Origin: an uncultured Acetobacteraceae bacterium
GTDB taxonomy: Bacteria > Pseudomonadota > Alphaproteobacteria > Acetobacterales > Acetobacteraceae
Length of the DNA stretch: 64,000 nt
Assembly: GCA_946476985.1 (NCBI GenBank)
Contig: CAMKWS010000004.1
Location: 1 to 64,000 of the forward strand
Reading direction: 5' to 3'
A program made the translations under genes and the position numbers. This document shows positions 35,614 to 45,265 of this stretch, piece by piece; position 1 is the stretch's first letter, and each line of letters opens with the position of its first letter. The notes under the pieces were generated by a model that saw only the letters and a list, made by a program, of their open reading frames with translations, was not told where the DNA came from and searched no databases.

Positions 35614-36702
35614 TTACTTTTTCTTGCGTGTATTCTCGCCACCATCAAGCTGTAACTCGTCTGAAGCAGAGTTTTTAGCAGCTTCAGCAAGCTCGCCATT
35701 CATCATTTCTTCAGCGATGAGGCCAGCTTCTTGGCGGACACGTTTTTCAATCTCGTCAGCCATTTCAGGATGGTCACGCAGATATTGTTTTGCGTTCTCA
35801 CGGCCTTGGCCGATGCGTGTGCTGTCATATGAGAACCAAGCGCCGGATTTCTCAACCACATTGGCTTTTACGCCGAGGTCAAGTAGCTCACCCATTTTGC
35901 TGACACCTTCGCCGTACATGATGTCGAATTCAACTTGGCGGAAGGGCGGTGCCATTTTGTTTTTAACAACCTTAACACGTGTCTGGTTGCCTACGACTTC
36001 GTCCTTATCTTTTACTGAGCCAATGCGGCGAATATCAAGGCGCACAGACGAGTAGAATTTCAGCGCGTTACCACCGGTTGTTGTCTCGGGGTTGCCGAAC
36101 ATCACGCCGATTTTCATACGGATCTGGTTGAGGAAGATCACCATCGTGTTGGAACGAGATACCGTACCGGTGAGCTTACGCAGGGCTTGGCTCATTAAGC
36201 GGGCATGGAGGCCAACATGGCTATCACCCATATCACCTTCGAGCTCAGCCTTCGGCACGAGTGCAGCGACAGAGTCCACAACGAGAATATCAATCGCGCC
36301 AGAGCGAACCAGCGTATCAGCAATCTCAAGAGCTTGCTCACCAGCATCTGGTTGGCTGAGGAGAAGGTCATCGATATTTACGCCGAGCTTGCGGGCATAG
36401 ATAGGATCTAGCGCATGTTCGGCATCAATAAAGGCTGCTGTGCCGCCCTTTTTCTGTGCTTCTGCTACGGCATGCAGGGCCAGAGTTGTTTTACCAGAGC
36501 TCTCTGGGCCGTAAATTTCGATAATACGGCCACGTGGGAGGCCACCAATGCCCAGCCCGATATCTAGGCCAAGTGAGCCGGTGGAGATGACATCAACCTG
36601 TTCTTTAGGGCGTTGACCCATGCGCATGACGGACCCTTTGCCGAAAGCGCGTTCAATCTGGCTGAGAGCGCCTTCCAGCGCTTTGGTTTTGTCCGTTGAC
36701 AT
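35614..36702 (-). CDS. recA: Recombinase RecA
   Basis: Homologous recombination and SOS co-protease. [29 protein letters not shown] at the N-terminus; Walker [74 protein letters not shown] with the L2 loop and the [12 protein letters not shown] signature. 362 aa, standard. The acidic, Lys-rich C-terminus ends in TRKKK. About 160 bp of non-coding DNA lie upstream; I did not find the alphaproteobacterial SOS box (GTTC-N7-GTTC) there. Confidence 0.98.
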   Translation of the reverse strand: MSTDKTKALEGALSQIERAFGKGSVMRMGQRPKEQVDVISTGSLGLDIGLGIGGLPRGRIIEIYGPESSGKTTLALHAVAEAQKKGGTAAFIDAEHALDPIYARKLGVNIDDLLLSQPDAGEQALEIADTLVRSGAIDILVVDSVAALVPKAELEGDMGDSHVGLHARLMSQALRKLTGTVSRSNTMVIFLNQIRMKIGVMFGNPETTTGGNALKFYSSVRLDIRRIGSVKDKDEVVGNQTRVKVVKNKMAPPFRQVEFDIMYGEGVSKMGELLDLGVKANVVEKSGAWFSYDSTRIGQGRENAKQYLRDHPEMADEIEKRVRQEAGLIAEEMMNGELAEAAKNSASDELQLDGGENTRKKK

Positions 36703-36863
36703 TAAGAACCTCGTGCAAATCTACGCCCTGTATGAGGGCATGTTGTGCTCACTGTTTCCGCTTTTGCCCGGGGGGGCGTCAAGCGGGTTTTTAAAAAAGG
36801 AGGCTGTTTCGTGCATTTTTAAACACTTAAAGTAGCCTCTCTGAAGGGTATTGGGCCTTTCCC

Positions 36864-38378
36864 TTATGGCTGTGCCGGGGTTTGAGCTGTAAGGCCATTG
36901 CCCTGTGGTGAAGCTGTGCCGTGGCAGATTCCGTTATCGCAGTGGATGCTATTTAATAGCCCTGTCCCCGTGGAGGTTATCGGGGGGCGTTTTTGTGTGA
37001 TGGCACGCAAGCCGTCCGTCACAGCTTGAGCAGCATCATTCTGGCCGGAGGCTGCCAAGACGGCTTCTATCTTTTCCTGTGGTGCACGGATAATTGCAGC
37101 AGAAAGGAGAGGACGTGGATAATGGCGTGGTGCGGCGGCTAGTAATACCCCGGTGCTTCCTGCAAGGCGCCCTGTGCCAAAGAGATTATTATTGGTAAGG
37201 GCACAGCCAACAAGTAAGCCGGTACCGTCACGCACAACAAAGGATGTTGATGCGGGAAGCGGTGGCAAATTTTGAGTGTCTCTTTGGCCAGAGATGCTAA
37301 AGCTTTGCGCGTCTTGTAGTGTATTCAACCCAGTACGACGCCACGCGCTAACAGCATTTTGAGCCGGAATAAAGCTGTGTGTGAAGGCAGTAGCACTGCC
37401 GATCCCACCATCCGCTGGTGGAGCTAAGAAACTGAGATGATAATTGCCACTAGAAAGTTCTAATGCTGCACTTTCTAGTGGGAGACTAGCACGGAGATCT
37501 GCTCGGGTGAGAGCTGCACCAGCTTTATTGGCTTGTTCAACAAATACGTTTGAGAGAGCCCCAGTGTACAAATCTCCGACCCCTACAAGCTTAAGGCGAG
37601 AGAGGAAGGATGTCAGCTGAGGCTGTGTGAAGAGGTCGCCTTCACCTAAAATAGTACCGTCTTCGCCTTTGCCAAAGAGGGCTTTTATCCCAGGGTTGGA
37701 GAGGAGAGGCCCTTTGAGAGCGGCAAGGTCACGTGCAAGGGTACGACTGACGGTGATACCCTGCTGGCCGAGTGTAATGGCAGGGGCGAGTGTATCAGCA
37801 AACTGAACAGAACCGTAGCGTAACTGGAGCAAAAACAGCCCACGAGGCAGCATGGGTACAGAGGCGGGTCTGTCACCATTAGGGGCACTGCCACTGGTAG
37901 GAAGGAAAGAGATGCTCTCAGCCGGTTGGCCTGGGCGGGCCACAATACATGCCCCACCACCGCCAAGTGAAGCACGTGAAGGTAGCGTTACAGAGAGAGC
38001 AAATGCTGTGGCAGCGGCAGCATCTGCGGCATTGCCACCTCGGGCGAGGACATCACGCCCTACAAGGGCTGCTTGAGGCTCATCGGCAACAACAATACCG
38101 CTATTGAGGGCTGTTGGCGTATGTGTTGTAGGGCCAAAAAGATGGTGCTTTAGGCTTTTAGATGTAGAACAGCCTGCAAGACTTACCCCAAAGAGGCAGC
38201 CCACCATCCCCAAAGAGGCGAGCCGTTTTGTGGTAGCCCAATAGGCTGAGCGCCCATGGGATATAGCGTGATGATGGGGGGTCCGGCGGTCATGCTGTAC
38301 CACGGTGGCGGCTCTCCAGTTTATCCAGATCACAGTGCGTTCATTTAGTAAGGAAGCCGCCGAGCAACTTCCCCTCAT
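36864..38378 (-). CDS. Gamma-glutamyltransferase-like lipoprotein
   Basis: 504-aa protein of the GGT (Ntn-hydrolase) superfamily. The large-subunit motif is clear: GIVVADEPQAALVGRDVLARGGNAADAAAATAFALSVTLPSRASLGGGGACIV. A possible nucleophile is T378 in PASTSFVVRDGTG, where classic enzymes have Thr-Thr-His. The protein is shorter than usual (about 580), and the substrate loops around GSSM are not obvious. The N-terminus contains the lipobox VSLAGC (Cys about 70), so it is probably outer-membrane or periplasmic. The first ~50 residues look non-natural, so the start is likely downstream but I cannot fix it. Activity on glutathione is uncertain. Confidence 0.75.
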   Translation of the reverse strand: MRGSCSAASLLNERTVIWINWRAATVVQHDRRTPHHHAISHGRSAYWATTKRLASLGMVGCLFGVSLAGCSTSKSLKHHLFGPTTHTPTALNSGIVVADEPQAALVGRDVLARGGNAADAAAATAFALSVTLPSRASLGGGGACIVARPGQPAESISFLPTSGSAPNGDRPASVPMLPRGLFLLQLRYGSVQFADTLAPAITLGQQGITVSRTLARDLAALKGPLLSNPGIKALFGKGEDGTILGEGDLFTQPQLTSFLSRLKLVGVGDLYTGALSNVFVEQANKAGAALTRADLRASLPLESAALELSSGNYHLSFLAPPADGGIGSATAFTHSFIPAQNAVSAWRRTGLNTLQDAQSFSISGQRDTQNLPPLPASTSFVVRDGTGLLVGCALTNNNLFGTGRLAGSTGVLLAAAPRHYPRPLLSAAIIRAPQEKIEAVLAASGQNDAAQAVTDGLRAITQKRPPITSTGTGLLNSIHCDNGICHGTASPQGNGLTAQTPAQP

Positions 38379-38603
38379 TTAAGTATCATAGCGTTAAACT
38401 GCCTAGGAAGGGAGGGCAAGTTTTCTAGCAAGATAGTTTGGCTTGGTTGTGGGAGGGATAAAGCAAGATTTTGGCCCAAGGAAAGGAGAAGAGCTATTTT
38501 CCGGGCTTCAAAAATACGCCGCTTTGCTGTTTAACAGAAAGAGGAATGTCATTGCCCGGTTGTGACGGGCATGGTGTAGATATTTGATGGAAGGTCATCA
38601 TAA

Positions 38604-39377
38604 GTGAAAAAGCGTGTATCTAGTGCCTCTTTAGCACTCATTGTTGGCCTTCTTGGGTGGGGGCTGCCTTCTTTGAAGGGGCATCAGGCCTATGCTGCGG
38701 ATAGCACTGTGTTTAATGCGGGGCAGCGTGCTGCCATTGTGGATATTGTCCGCCAAGCTTTGAAGACAGACCCAACCATTCTTTCTGATGCGATTCAGGC
38801 GTTGCGCCAGCAAGCTGTGACCAAACAAGAGGCGCAAGGTCTTGCGGCCGTGAAGGCAAATTGGGCAGCCCTATCTACGGCTCCGGCTTATGCTGTACGT
38901 GGGAACGTGAAAGGTGCTGTAACCTTGGTAGAGTTTTTGGACCCACGTTGCACCTATTGCCGCCACATGGGGCCATTGGTGGATGAGCTTCTAAAACATC
39001 ACCATGACGTTAAATTAGTGGAAAAAGTTATTCCCGTTTTAGGTGAGGCAAGTGAGCTTGATTCACGCGCAATTTATGCGGCAGCCTTCCAAGGTCATTA
39101 TGACGAGATGCGTCGGCAGCTCATGAATGAGACCACGAAGCCTACATTGGCCCATATTAAAGATGTTGCCTTAGCAATGAAGCTAGATGCGACACAGCTG
39201 GAGAAAGATATGTACGGCCCTGCCGTTACAGCGCTGCTCACAGCAAATATCGCACAAGCGCAAGCTGTTGGTGTGCAAGGCACGCCTACTTTCCTTTTCG
39301 GTAAAGCGATGATCGCCCCTGGTGCTCTGGATATGGAGCAAATGGAGAAGTTCCTTGACCTTGCCCGTAAAGGGTAA
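38604..39377 (+). CDS. Periplasmic DsbA-like thiol-disulfide protein with N-terminal domain
   Basis: 257-aa secreted thioredoxin-fold protein. Signal peptide MKKRVSSASLALIVGLLGWGLPSLKGHQAYA; a helical segment (about 35-85) of the kind that oligomerises ScsC/DsbA-like proteins; then the DsbA domain with the CxxC motif CTYC in EFLDPRCTYCRHMGP and the cis-Pro loop GVQGTPTFLF. Role: oxidising or isomerising disulfides in the periplasm. GTG start with GGAAGG at 38589-38594, nine bases upstream. Followed by the folate genes in the same direction (35 bp). Confidence 0.9.
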   Translation: MKKRVSSASLALIVGLLGWGLPSLKGHQAYAADSTVFNAGQRAAIVDIVRQALKTDPTILSDAIQALRQQAVTKQEAQGLAAVKANWAALSTAPAYAVRGNVKGAVTLVEFLDPRCTYCRHMGPLVDELLKHHHDVKLVEKVIPVLGEASELDSRAIYAAAFQGHYDEMRRQLMNETTKPTLAHIKDVALAMKLDATQLEKDMYGPAVTALLTANIAQAQAVGVQGTPTFLFGKAMIAPGALDMEQMEKFLDLARKG

Positions 39378-39415
39378 GTGTCTGGTAGGCTAAGCGGGCA
39401 GAGGCATATTTAGTG

Positions 39416-40255
39416 ATGACCCTCACAAAGCGTATTGCAGCATGTAAGGCTGGCGATGCCCTGCCTTTGCTTATGGGGATTGTAAATATCACCCCTGATT
39501 CTTTTTCAGATGGAGGGCGTTTTTTCACGCCAGATGCGGCTCTCCAGCAGGCCCGTTTTTTGCGAGAGGAAGGGGCGGATGTACTTGATCTAGGCGCGGA
39601 GTCTACACGCCCGGGTTATAGCCCTGTTGATGCTGAGGAAGAATGGGCGCGTCTTGCTCCTGTTATTCGTCCTTTAGCTGAGGAAGGGGCGTGTATCTCA
39701 GTCGATACAACGAAAGCCTCTGTAGCTCGCTCAGCCCTGCAAGCGGGGGCGCAGATGGTGAATGACGTTTGGGGGCTACAAGCAGACCCTGCCATGGCGG
39801 ATTGTGTGGCTGAGGCTGGGGCTATTGTTGCGATTATGCATAATCGTCACGAGGTTACGCCTGATCTTGATTTTTGGGATGAATGGCGCCGCTTTTTTGA
39901 TATCTCCCTCAAACTGGCAGAGCGGGCAGCTATTGCCAAAGAGAGTATCTTGCTCGACCCCGGGGTAGGGTTTGGTAAAACGCTAGAGCAGAATATTTGG
40001 GCGGTGCAAAATATGCGTCGGCTTGGTGAATATTATGATTTACCAGTGTTGTTGGGCTTGTCGCGTAAATCCATGTTTGGCGGGGTGTTGGGGCGAAAGG
40101 TAGAAGACCGTTTAGCCGCCACGCTGGCGGCGAATTTATATGGCATGCGCGAGGGAGCCTGTATGCTGCGTGTGCATGATATACAGCCTCATAAAGATGC
40201 GATGATGATAGAGGCGATATTGTCGCAACAGACGGCGCTAAAGCACGGCGCGTAA
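39416..40255 (+). CDS. folP: Dihydropteroate synthase
   Basis: Joins p-aminobenzoate to dihydropterin pyrophosphate; the target of sulfonamides. Motifs: LMGIVNITPDSFSDGGRFF, DVLDLGAESTRPGYSPV, SVDTTKASVARSAL, MVNDVWGLQADP, IMHNR, and ILLDPGVGFGKT near 180-190, then LLGLSRKSMFGGV. 279 aa from ATG (an adjacent GTG is possible), standard length. AGAGG 13 bases upstream. Leads a folate cluster: 23 bp to folBK, then folE. Confidence 0.96.
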   Translation: MTLTKRIAACKAGDALPLLMGIVNITPDSFSDGGRFFTPDAALQQARFLREEGADVLDLGAESTRPGYSPVDAEEEWARLAPVIRPLAEEGACISVDTTKASVARSALQAGAQMVNDVWGLQADPAMADCVAEAGAIVAIMHNRHEVTPDLDFWDEWRRFFDISLKLAERAAIAKESILLDPGVGFGKTLEQNIWAVQNMRRLGEYYDLPVLLGLSRKSMFGGVLGRKVEDRLAATLAANLYGMREGACMLRVHDIQPHKDAMMIEAILSQQTALKHGA

Positions 40256-40278
40256 AGTAATAGCATAAGGAAAAAAGC

Positions 40279-41139
40279 GTGATTCTCCCTGCTTTGACGA
40301 CGGTCTCTGTGCGTGATTTATGCCTGTTTGGCCATCATGGTGTGCATGAGGAAGAGGCCCGGTTAGGGCAGCGCTTTTATGTTTCTATTATCGTAAAGGC
40401 TGATTTATCTGCGGCAATTGTAGGTGATGATTACACGCAAGCTGTTTGCTATGGGGCTTTGTGCGATATCGCGAAACAAACCTTTACCACCACGCGTTTT
40501 CAGCTGATTGAGACATTAGCTGACCGTATCGGTAAGGCGATTTTGCAGCAATGTTCTGCTGTGCAAGAGGTGAGCGTGAAGGTGCGTAAGCCTTCTGCGC
40601 CTGTGCCTCACCCTGTGGAGGATGTCTCAGTAGAGGTTACTCAGCACAGGCAGCATCAGGTTGGTTTTTCCCTTGGGGCGAATTTAGGTGAGCGGGAGGC
40701 GGTGCTTCAGGCGGCTGTGCAGGCATTGGGCCATCGGCCAGGGTTGGAGATTGAGAGTGTCTCCTCTTTTTATGATAGCGCCCCATGGGGCGTGGAGGAC
40801 CAGCCGGCCTTTGTAAATATCGCAGCCCTTGGGCGGACAGTCCTTACCCCGCAGGAATTATTGGCAGTGTGTAAGCAGATCGAGCAGGAGCTTGGTCGTG
40901 TGCCTGGGCGCCGTTGGGGAGAGCGGGCTGTAGATATTGATATAATTTTTTATGGTGATGTAGAGGTGACGCACCCGGCATTAACCCTGCCGCATCCTTA
41001 TTTGTTTGAGCGTGCCTTTGTATTGGAACCGCTTGTTGAAATTGCACCATTGATCGAGATTGCTGGACGGCGCGCCTCAGAGGCGCTAGCAGACATGGAA
41101 CGTAGTGCTGGGGATGTTACACGGCGTAAGGCCGAATAA
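40279..41139 (+). CDS. folBK: Bifunctional dihydroneopterin aldolase / HPPK (FolB-FolK fusion)
   Basis: Two folate enzymes in one 286-aa chain. Residues 1-120: dihydroneopterin aldolase, with DLCLFGHHGVHEEEARLGQRFYVSIIVKADL and VCYGALCDIAKQTFTTTRFQLIETLADRIG. Residues 130-286: 6-hydroxymethyl-dihydropterin pyrophosphokinase, with FSLGANLGEREAVLQ, SSFYDSAPWGVEDQPAFVNIA, and the signature GRRWGERAVDIDIIFYG, LPHPYLFERAFVLEPL. GTG start with AAGG 9 bases before. The two domains are usually separate genes or other fusions. It feeds folP just upstream, which uses the pyrophosphokinase product. Confidence 0.94.
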   Translation: MILPALTTVSVRDLCLFGHHGVHEEEARLGQRFYVSIIVKADLSAAIVGDDYTQAVCYGALCDIAKQTFTTTRFQLIETLADRIGKAILQQCSAVQEVSVKVRKPSAPVPHPVEDVSVEVTQHRQHQVGFSLGANLGEREAVLQAAVQALGHRPGLEIESVSSFYDSAPWGVEDQPAFVNIAALGRTVLTPQELLAVCKQIEQELGRVPGRRWGERAVDIDIIFYGDVEVTHPALTLPHPYLFERAFVLEPLVEIAPLIEIAGRRASEALADMERSAGDVTRRKAE

Positions 41140-41166
41140 GGGTGGATGAGAAATCAGGGGAGCCGA

Positions 41167-41814
41167 ATGTCAGTCAAAGACCAACAGAATATAGGGCCTA
41201 TTCAGGGACATGCGACACCAGAGGGTGCTGCTGGAGCGATTACCTTACCGAAGGATGCTGCACAGCGTATTGCCGCTGGTGTGCGTGAAATTCTTAGTGC
41301 GATTGGAGAAAATCCAGAGCGTGAAGGGCTGCAAGACACGCCAGAACGTGTTGCGAAAATGTATCTTGAGGTCTTCTCTGGCTTGTATGAAGACCCGCGC
41401 GAGCATCTTAAAAAGCAGTTCAGTGCTGACCAGCATGGCGGGATGGTGCTGGTAAAAGATATTCGTTTTCAGTCCACCTGTGAGCATCATCTCCTGCCGG
41501 TATTAGGGCGGGCGCATGTCGCTTATTTGCCAGAAGGTGGCCGCTTGACCGGGCTGAGTAAATTGGCTCGTGTGGTGGAAGGCTATGCTCGCCGCCCTCA
41601 ATTACAAGAGAGGCTGACAGACCAGATTGTCCAGGCCATGGTTGAGGTGCTTGCACCTCGCGCCGTGCTGGTGGTGATTGAGGCTGAGCATATGTGCATG
41701 AGCTTGCGTGGCGTGCGTAGCCCAGGGGCGACAACAGTCACAATGGGGGCGCATGGGCTATGGGCAGATGATGCCAAAGCCCGCCAAGAAGTTCTCTCTC
41801 TTATGCGCAGCTAA
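41167..41814 (+). CDS. folE: GTP cyclohydrolase I
   Basis: Converts GTP to dihydroneopterin triphosphate, feeding folate and, by QueD, queuosine. 215 aa from ATG at 41167 with GGGGAG five bases upstream; the in-frame extension to 41146 is unlikely. Zinc ligands in [25 protein letters not shown] and [12 protein letters not shown]; also [13 protein letters not shown]-like helix and [23 protein letters not shown]. Last gene of the dsbA-folP-folBK-folE run. The queD gene lies just beyond on the opposite strand. Confidence 0.96.
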   Translation: MSVKDQQNIGPIQGHATPEGAAGAITLPKDAAQRIAAGVREILSAIGENPEREGLQDTPERVAKMYLEVFSGLYEDPREHLKKQFSADQHGGMVLVKDIRFQSTCEHHLLPVLGRAHVAYLPEGGRLTGLSKLARVVEGYARRPQLQERLTDQIVQAMVEVLAPRAVLVVIEAEHMCMSLRGVRSPGATTVTMGAHGLWADDAKARQEVLSLMRS

Positions 41815-41846
41815 GACACATTCAGGGGTTAGACATAGTCGGGGGA

Positions 41847-42404
41847 TTAGACAGCATCTCGTGTGCTGTCATCCGCCCGGTTCCACCAGCATTGTGCCGC
41901 AGGGCGCTGTGTGAGAGGGATATAGTGCGCCGGGTCACCATGTAAGCGCACGGTATTTGTCGGTGTTTCTTTAATCTCTAATGAACGCGGCATTAAAATG
42001 TCGCCTTGCTCTTTAAGAAACGCCCGCAGTTTTGCCATGAGTAAAGCGGCCATTAGCTCGGTTGTCGGGTCCCCAGGGGTGACGACAATCCGCTCTAGCC
42101 GTTGCGGCTCATTCTGCTCAAACCATGTGAGTAGCGGGTCGGCTTCAGATAGCTGAAAACTATGGTCGATCCGCTCATCAATAAAGCGATGCCAGCGCCC
42201 TTTTGCTTCAGCAAAGGGAAGGAGCATATTGCTATGGCCATCTAGCCGCTTCTGCTTAGGGGCAGTAGGGCCGGGGATGAGCGTTACGGTGACATATTCA
42301 TTATGACCGTGGGGGATAGCACAACGTTCGCTACAGCCAGAGATAAGCCTGTGGCCCATGCAGAAACGCCGTGTGAAAACAAGCTCTGTCTGGCTCGCTG
42401 TCAT
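41847..42404 (-). CDS. queD: 6-carboxytetrahydropterin synthase
   Basis: Second step of preQ0/queuosine synthesis from dihydroneopterin triphosphate. 185 aa from ATG at 42404, chosen because it makes an ATGA overlap with queC. Conserved: a His in the FCMGHRL segment, the catalytic Cys in [22 protein letters not shown], the paired His of HGH, and a later RIDHSFQL with metal-type His. Longer than E. coli QueD (120 aa), as in other alphaproteobacteria. Last gene of queE-queC-queD. Confidence 0.9.
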   Translation of the reverse strand: MTASQTELVFTRRFCMGHRLISGCSERCAIPHGHNEYVTVTLIPGPTAPKQKRLDGHSNMLLPFAEAKGRWHRFIDERIDHSFQLSEADPLLTWFEQNEPQRLERIVVTPGDPTTELMAALLMAKLRAFLKEQGDILMPRSLEIKETPTNTVRLHGDPAHYIPLTQRPAAQCWWNRADDSTRDAV

Positions 42405-43162
42405 GCTCCCTCCTGATATTGTTTCCATCCTTCAGCACGTAGCTCGCAGGCTGGGCAGTCGCCACAGCCAAAGCCCCATGCATGTTCGTGGGTGCGGTCA
42501 CCTTTGTAACAAGAGTGGCTCTCATGGCGGATGGTTTCAATAAGTGTTTTGCCGCCGAGTTCATGACAAAGTTGCCATGTTTGCGCTTTGTTGATCCACA
42601 TAAGAGGGGTGTGCAGCACAAAGCGCTGTTCCATCCCTAAGTTTAATGCCACTTGCAGGGCTTTTATGGTGTCGTCCCGGCAGTCAGGATATCCGGAATA
42701 ATCTGTTTCACAGACGCCTGTTACAATATGGCGTGTATCTCGGCGGAAGGCGAGGGCCGCCGCGAAGGTGAGGAAGATGAGATTCCGGCCGGGGACGAAT
42801 GTATTCGGCAGCCCATTTTCTGCCATGGTGATTTCTGCATCACGGGTGAGGGCCGTGTCAGATAATGCTCCAAGGCTTGCGAGGTCTATCGTGTGGTCTT
42901 CTCCTAGCCGCTCAGCCCAGAGAGGATTTTGTTGGGCGAGAGCATGGCGGAGTGTCTCTCTGCATGTCAGCTCGACAGCGTGGCGTTGGCCGTAGGCGAA
43001 GCCGACTGTTTCTACATGCTCAAAGCGGCTTAGAGCCCATGCGAGGCATGTTGCGGAATCTTGCCCACCAGAGAAAAGCACCAAGGCGCGCTTATTATGG
43101 GTCGCAGAGCGTTGCGCGGGGGAAAGGGAAGTCTGCTCGGAGGAAGAGGACGCCGGTTTCAT
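42401..43162 (-). CDS. queC: 7-cyano-7-deazaguanine synthase
   Basis: ATP-dependent conversion of 7-carboxy-7-deazaguanine to preQ0. N-terminal PP-loop [18 protein letters not shown]; the C-terminal zinc site with cysteines in [18 protein letters not shown]. 253 aa, in range for the family. ATGA overlaps with queE upstream and queD downstream show a tightly coupled operon. Confidence 0.96.
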   Translation of the reverse strand: MKPASSSSEQTSLSPAQRSATHNKRALVLFSGGQDSATCLAWALSRFEHVETVGFAYGQRHAVELTCRETLRHALAQQNPLWAERLGEDHTIDLASLGALSDTALTRDAEITMAENGLPNTFVPGRNLIFLTFAAALAFRRDTRHIVTGVCETDYSGYPDCRDDTIKALQVALNLGMEQRFVLHTPLMWINKAQTWQLCHELGGKTLIETIRHESHSCYKGDRTHEHAWGFGCGDCPACELRAEGWKQYQEGA

Positions 43163-43800
43163 GGGATTCCGATCAGTTTATGCGTTTGTAGGCTGAGGCG
43201 CCAACGTGGGTGAGACTGACAATATTGCACAGCTTTTTGTGTATTACTGATGCGCTCTGGGCCATCCATAGGTTGAAGCCAAAAGTGGGTAAAGTCGAGG
43301 GAGGTAAATTGTTCAGGCGTTAAGCTATCTTGGGGAAAGACCAGTTTAAGCTCATCGCCCTCTATTTGGGTAAGAGGTTGGCCTGGCTTTGGGCTAACGC
43401 AGATCCAATCTATCCCATGGGGAACAGGAAGGCTGCCATTGGTCTCGACAGCAATGGTAAAGCCGCGTGCCTTTGTAGCGTGGATGAGGGCAGAATCGAG
43501 TTGGAGGAGGGGTTCTCCCCCCGTAAAGACAACATAGCGTTGTGTGGTATCAGAGCTTGCGCTTTGCCAGCATGTTTCTAAAGCTGCGGCCAAAGCGTCT
43601 GCTGTGGCAAAACGTCCTCCGCCAGGGCCATCTGTTCCGATAAAATCAGTGTCGCAAAACGTACATTTTGCTTGTGCGCGATCAACCTCTCGCCCGGACC
43701 AAAGATTGCATCCGGTAAAGCGGCAGAATATGGCAGCGCGCCCGCTATGGGCGCCTTCCCCTTGAAGGGTGGCGAAGAGTTCCTTGACGCTATAAGGCAT
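43159..43800 (-). CDS. queE: 7-carboxy-7-deazaguanine synthase (radical SAM)
   Basis: Radical SAM enzyme converting carboxytetrahydropterin to 7-carboxy-7-deazaguanine. 213 aa from ATG at 43800 ([34 protein letters not shown]), typical; an upstream in-frame ATG at 43836 is unlikely. The cluster cysteines follow the CX14CX2C spacing (GCNLW..., then CTFCDTDF), known from Burkholderia QueE, rather than the textbook CX3CX2C. SAM-binding [11 protein letters not shown] and VETNGS are present. First gene of the operon. Confidence 0.94.
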   Translation of the reverse strand: MPYSVKELFATLQGEGAHSGRAAIFCRFTGCNLWSGREVDRAQAKCTFCDTDFIGTDGPGGGRFATADALAAALETCWQSASSDTTQRYVVFTGGEPLLQLDSALIHATKARGFTIAVETNGSLPVPHGIDWICVSPKPGQPLTQIEGDELKLVFPQDSLTPEQFTSLDFTHFWLQPMDGPERISNTQKAVQYCQSHPRWRLSLQTHKLIGIP

Positions 43801-43964
43801 AGGCAGAGATGTCGGGCAGTGGCGCGTAGGATGCAAGAAATTTCTGCATGATTATGATGATTTTATCGAAAAAAGTGGCTTTAAGTGCGGCTGGCTTTAT
43901 CTAGCAGGGATGCCCCATGGTTTAGAAAGCATACACAGCAGCTATTTTTGTAAAAGTTCAGGGC

Positions 43965-43994
43965 ATAAAAAAGCGCCACCCTTTTTAAAAGGAG

Positions 43995-44000
<6 letters not shown>
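43965..44000 (-). terminator. Terminator of tRNA-Asp, overlapping the tRNA 3' end
   Basis: On the minus strand the tRNA end GCGCCAC pairs with GTGGCGC about 14 bases further on (plus-strand 43973-43979 and 43994-44000), followed by TTTTTTAT. The left arm of the stem is the encoded CCA end itself. Confidence 0.75.
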
Positions 44001-44071
<71 letters not shown>

Positions 44072-44221
44072 AGTCTCGTATCTGCATGCAGACCACGTTC
44101 CCCTTGGGATGGCGACTATGTAACTGGATACGCATGAACTGACAATAGAGAAAAATGATTTTTTTGCTTTTTTTTATGGTGAGGGTGAAGAAAAGCCGCT
44201 TTTTGGAGAAAAAGTGCGTGG

Positions 44222-45232
44222 TTATTTCGGCTTTTTGTGGCGTGCGGCACGTGGATGCGCTTTTTGCCAGACATCCATCAGATGCTGTTCATCCGCTAAG
44301 GTATAAATTTGTGTGCTGGAGAGGCTGGCATGCCCGAGGAGTTCTTGAATCGTACGGAGGTCAGCACCGTTCTGCAAGAGATGTGAGGCAAAGGCATGTC
44401 GCATGGCATGAGGTGTAGCGGAATCGGGCAGGCCATTCATTTTACGCCATTGCCGCATCGCACGTTGGGCAACACCAGGGTTTAAGCGCCCCCCTCGAAC
44501 CCCACAAAAGAGTGGAGCACTTGAGTGTGGGGAGGGATGTACTGCCAACCAGCGAGAGAGCGCTTCCTTTACGGGGGGGAGGAGTGGCACAGCACGCTCT
44601 TTGCCGCCTTTACCGGTGATGAAAAGGATATCATCGTTAATATGATTGATCTGCCCGATAGAGAGGGAGAGGGCTTCGCTAATACGCAGACCTGCACCAT
44701 AGAGTAAGGTAAAGAGGGCTTCATCACGTAAGCTAAAGCCGGCATTATGTGTAAGCTCGGCAATATCGCTCGGGGCTTGCTGTGCAAGCTGTACTGAAAG
44801 AGGACGCGGAAGGAGCGGTTTGAGGCGAGGGCTTTTGAGGAGAGTCAGGGCCGGGTTTTTAATACCGAATTCTTTTTCGATATAACGGAAGAAAGCGCGT
44901 AGAGCGGACACACGCCGCGCCCGGCTACGGGCCTGGCCGTCTGTTGTGTGGCGTATGGTAGGTTGCAGGCGGGCTGTATGTTCGGCTCTGGCTGTTTCAT
45001 GAGCGAGCCAAGAGCGGAAATCCGCTAAGGTGAGTTTACCTAGAGCAGAAAGAGGTAGGTCTCCGCCAAAATGCTGACTAAAGAAACCGAGAGCGAGTGA
45101 GACATCATGCAGATAAGCACGCAATGTTGCAGGGCTGGCACGTTTTTCATAAGAGAGCCACTCCTGCCATGAGGTGAGGGCATCATAGGCGTGATGTATT
45201 GTGGTATGACCCATGCCAGAAGGGGGGCTCAT
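44222..45232 (-). CDS. xerC: Tyrosine recombinase XerC
   Basis: Resolves chromosome dimers at dif with XerD. 336 aa: SAM-like N-terminal core-binding domain (YDALTSWQEWLSYEKRASPATLRAYLHDV) and catalytic domain with Arg in GAGLRISEALSL, Lys in GKGGKERAVPL, HAMRHAFASHLL (His, Arg), and LGHASLSSTQIYTLAD with His and nucleophile Tyr. The N-terminus is longer than E. coli XerC (298). Divergent from priA across 33 bp. XerC rather than XerD is preferred from the neighbourhood; the two are hard to separate by eye. Confidence 0.88.
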   Translation of the reverse strand: MSPPSGMGHTTIHHAYDALTSWQEWLSYEKRASPATLRAYLHDVSLALGFFSQHFGGDLPLSALGKLTLADFRSWLAHETARAEHTARLQPTIRHTTDGQARSRARRVSALRAFFRYIEKEFGIKNPALTLLKSPRLKPLLPRPLSVQLAQQAPSDIAELTHNAGFSLRDEALFTLLYGAGLRISEALSLSIGQINHINDDILFITGKGGKERAVPLLPPVKEALSRWLAVHPSPHSSAPLFCGVRGGRLNPGVAQRAMRQWRKMNGLPDSATPHAMRHAFASHLLQNGADLRTIQELLGHASLSSTQIYTLADEQHLMDVWQKAHPRAARHKKPK

Positions 45233-45265
45233 GGTAATTCTCGGTAAGAAGGTTTAGGGTAGGCT

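Noticed and set aside
36703-36863. SOS (LexA) box upstream of recA
   Set aside because: I searched for GTTC-N7-GTTC and its complement and found none in this region; a GAAC is present but without its partner.
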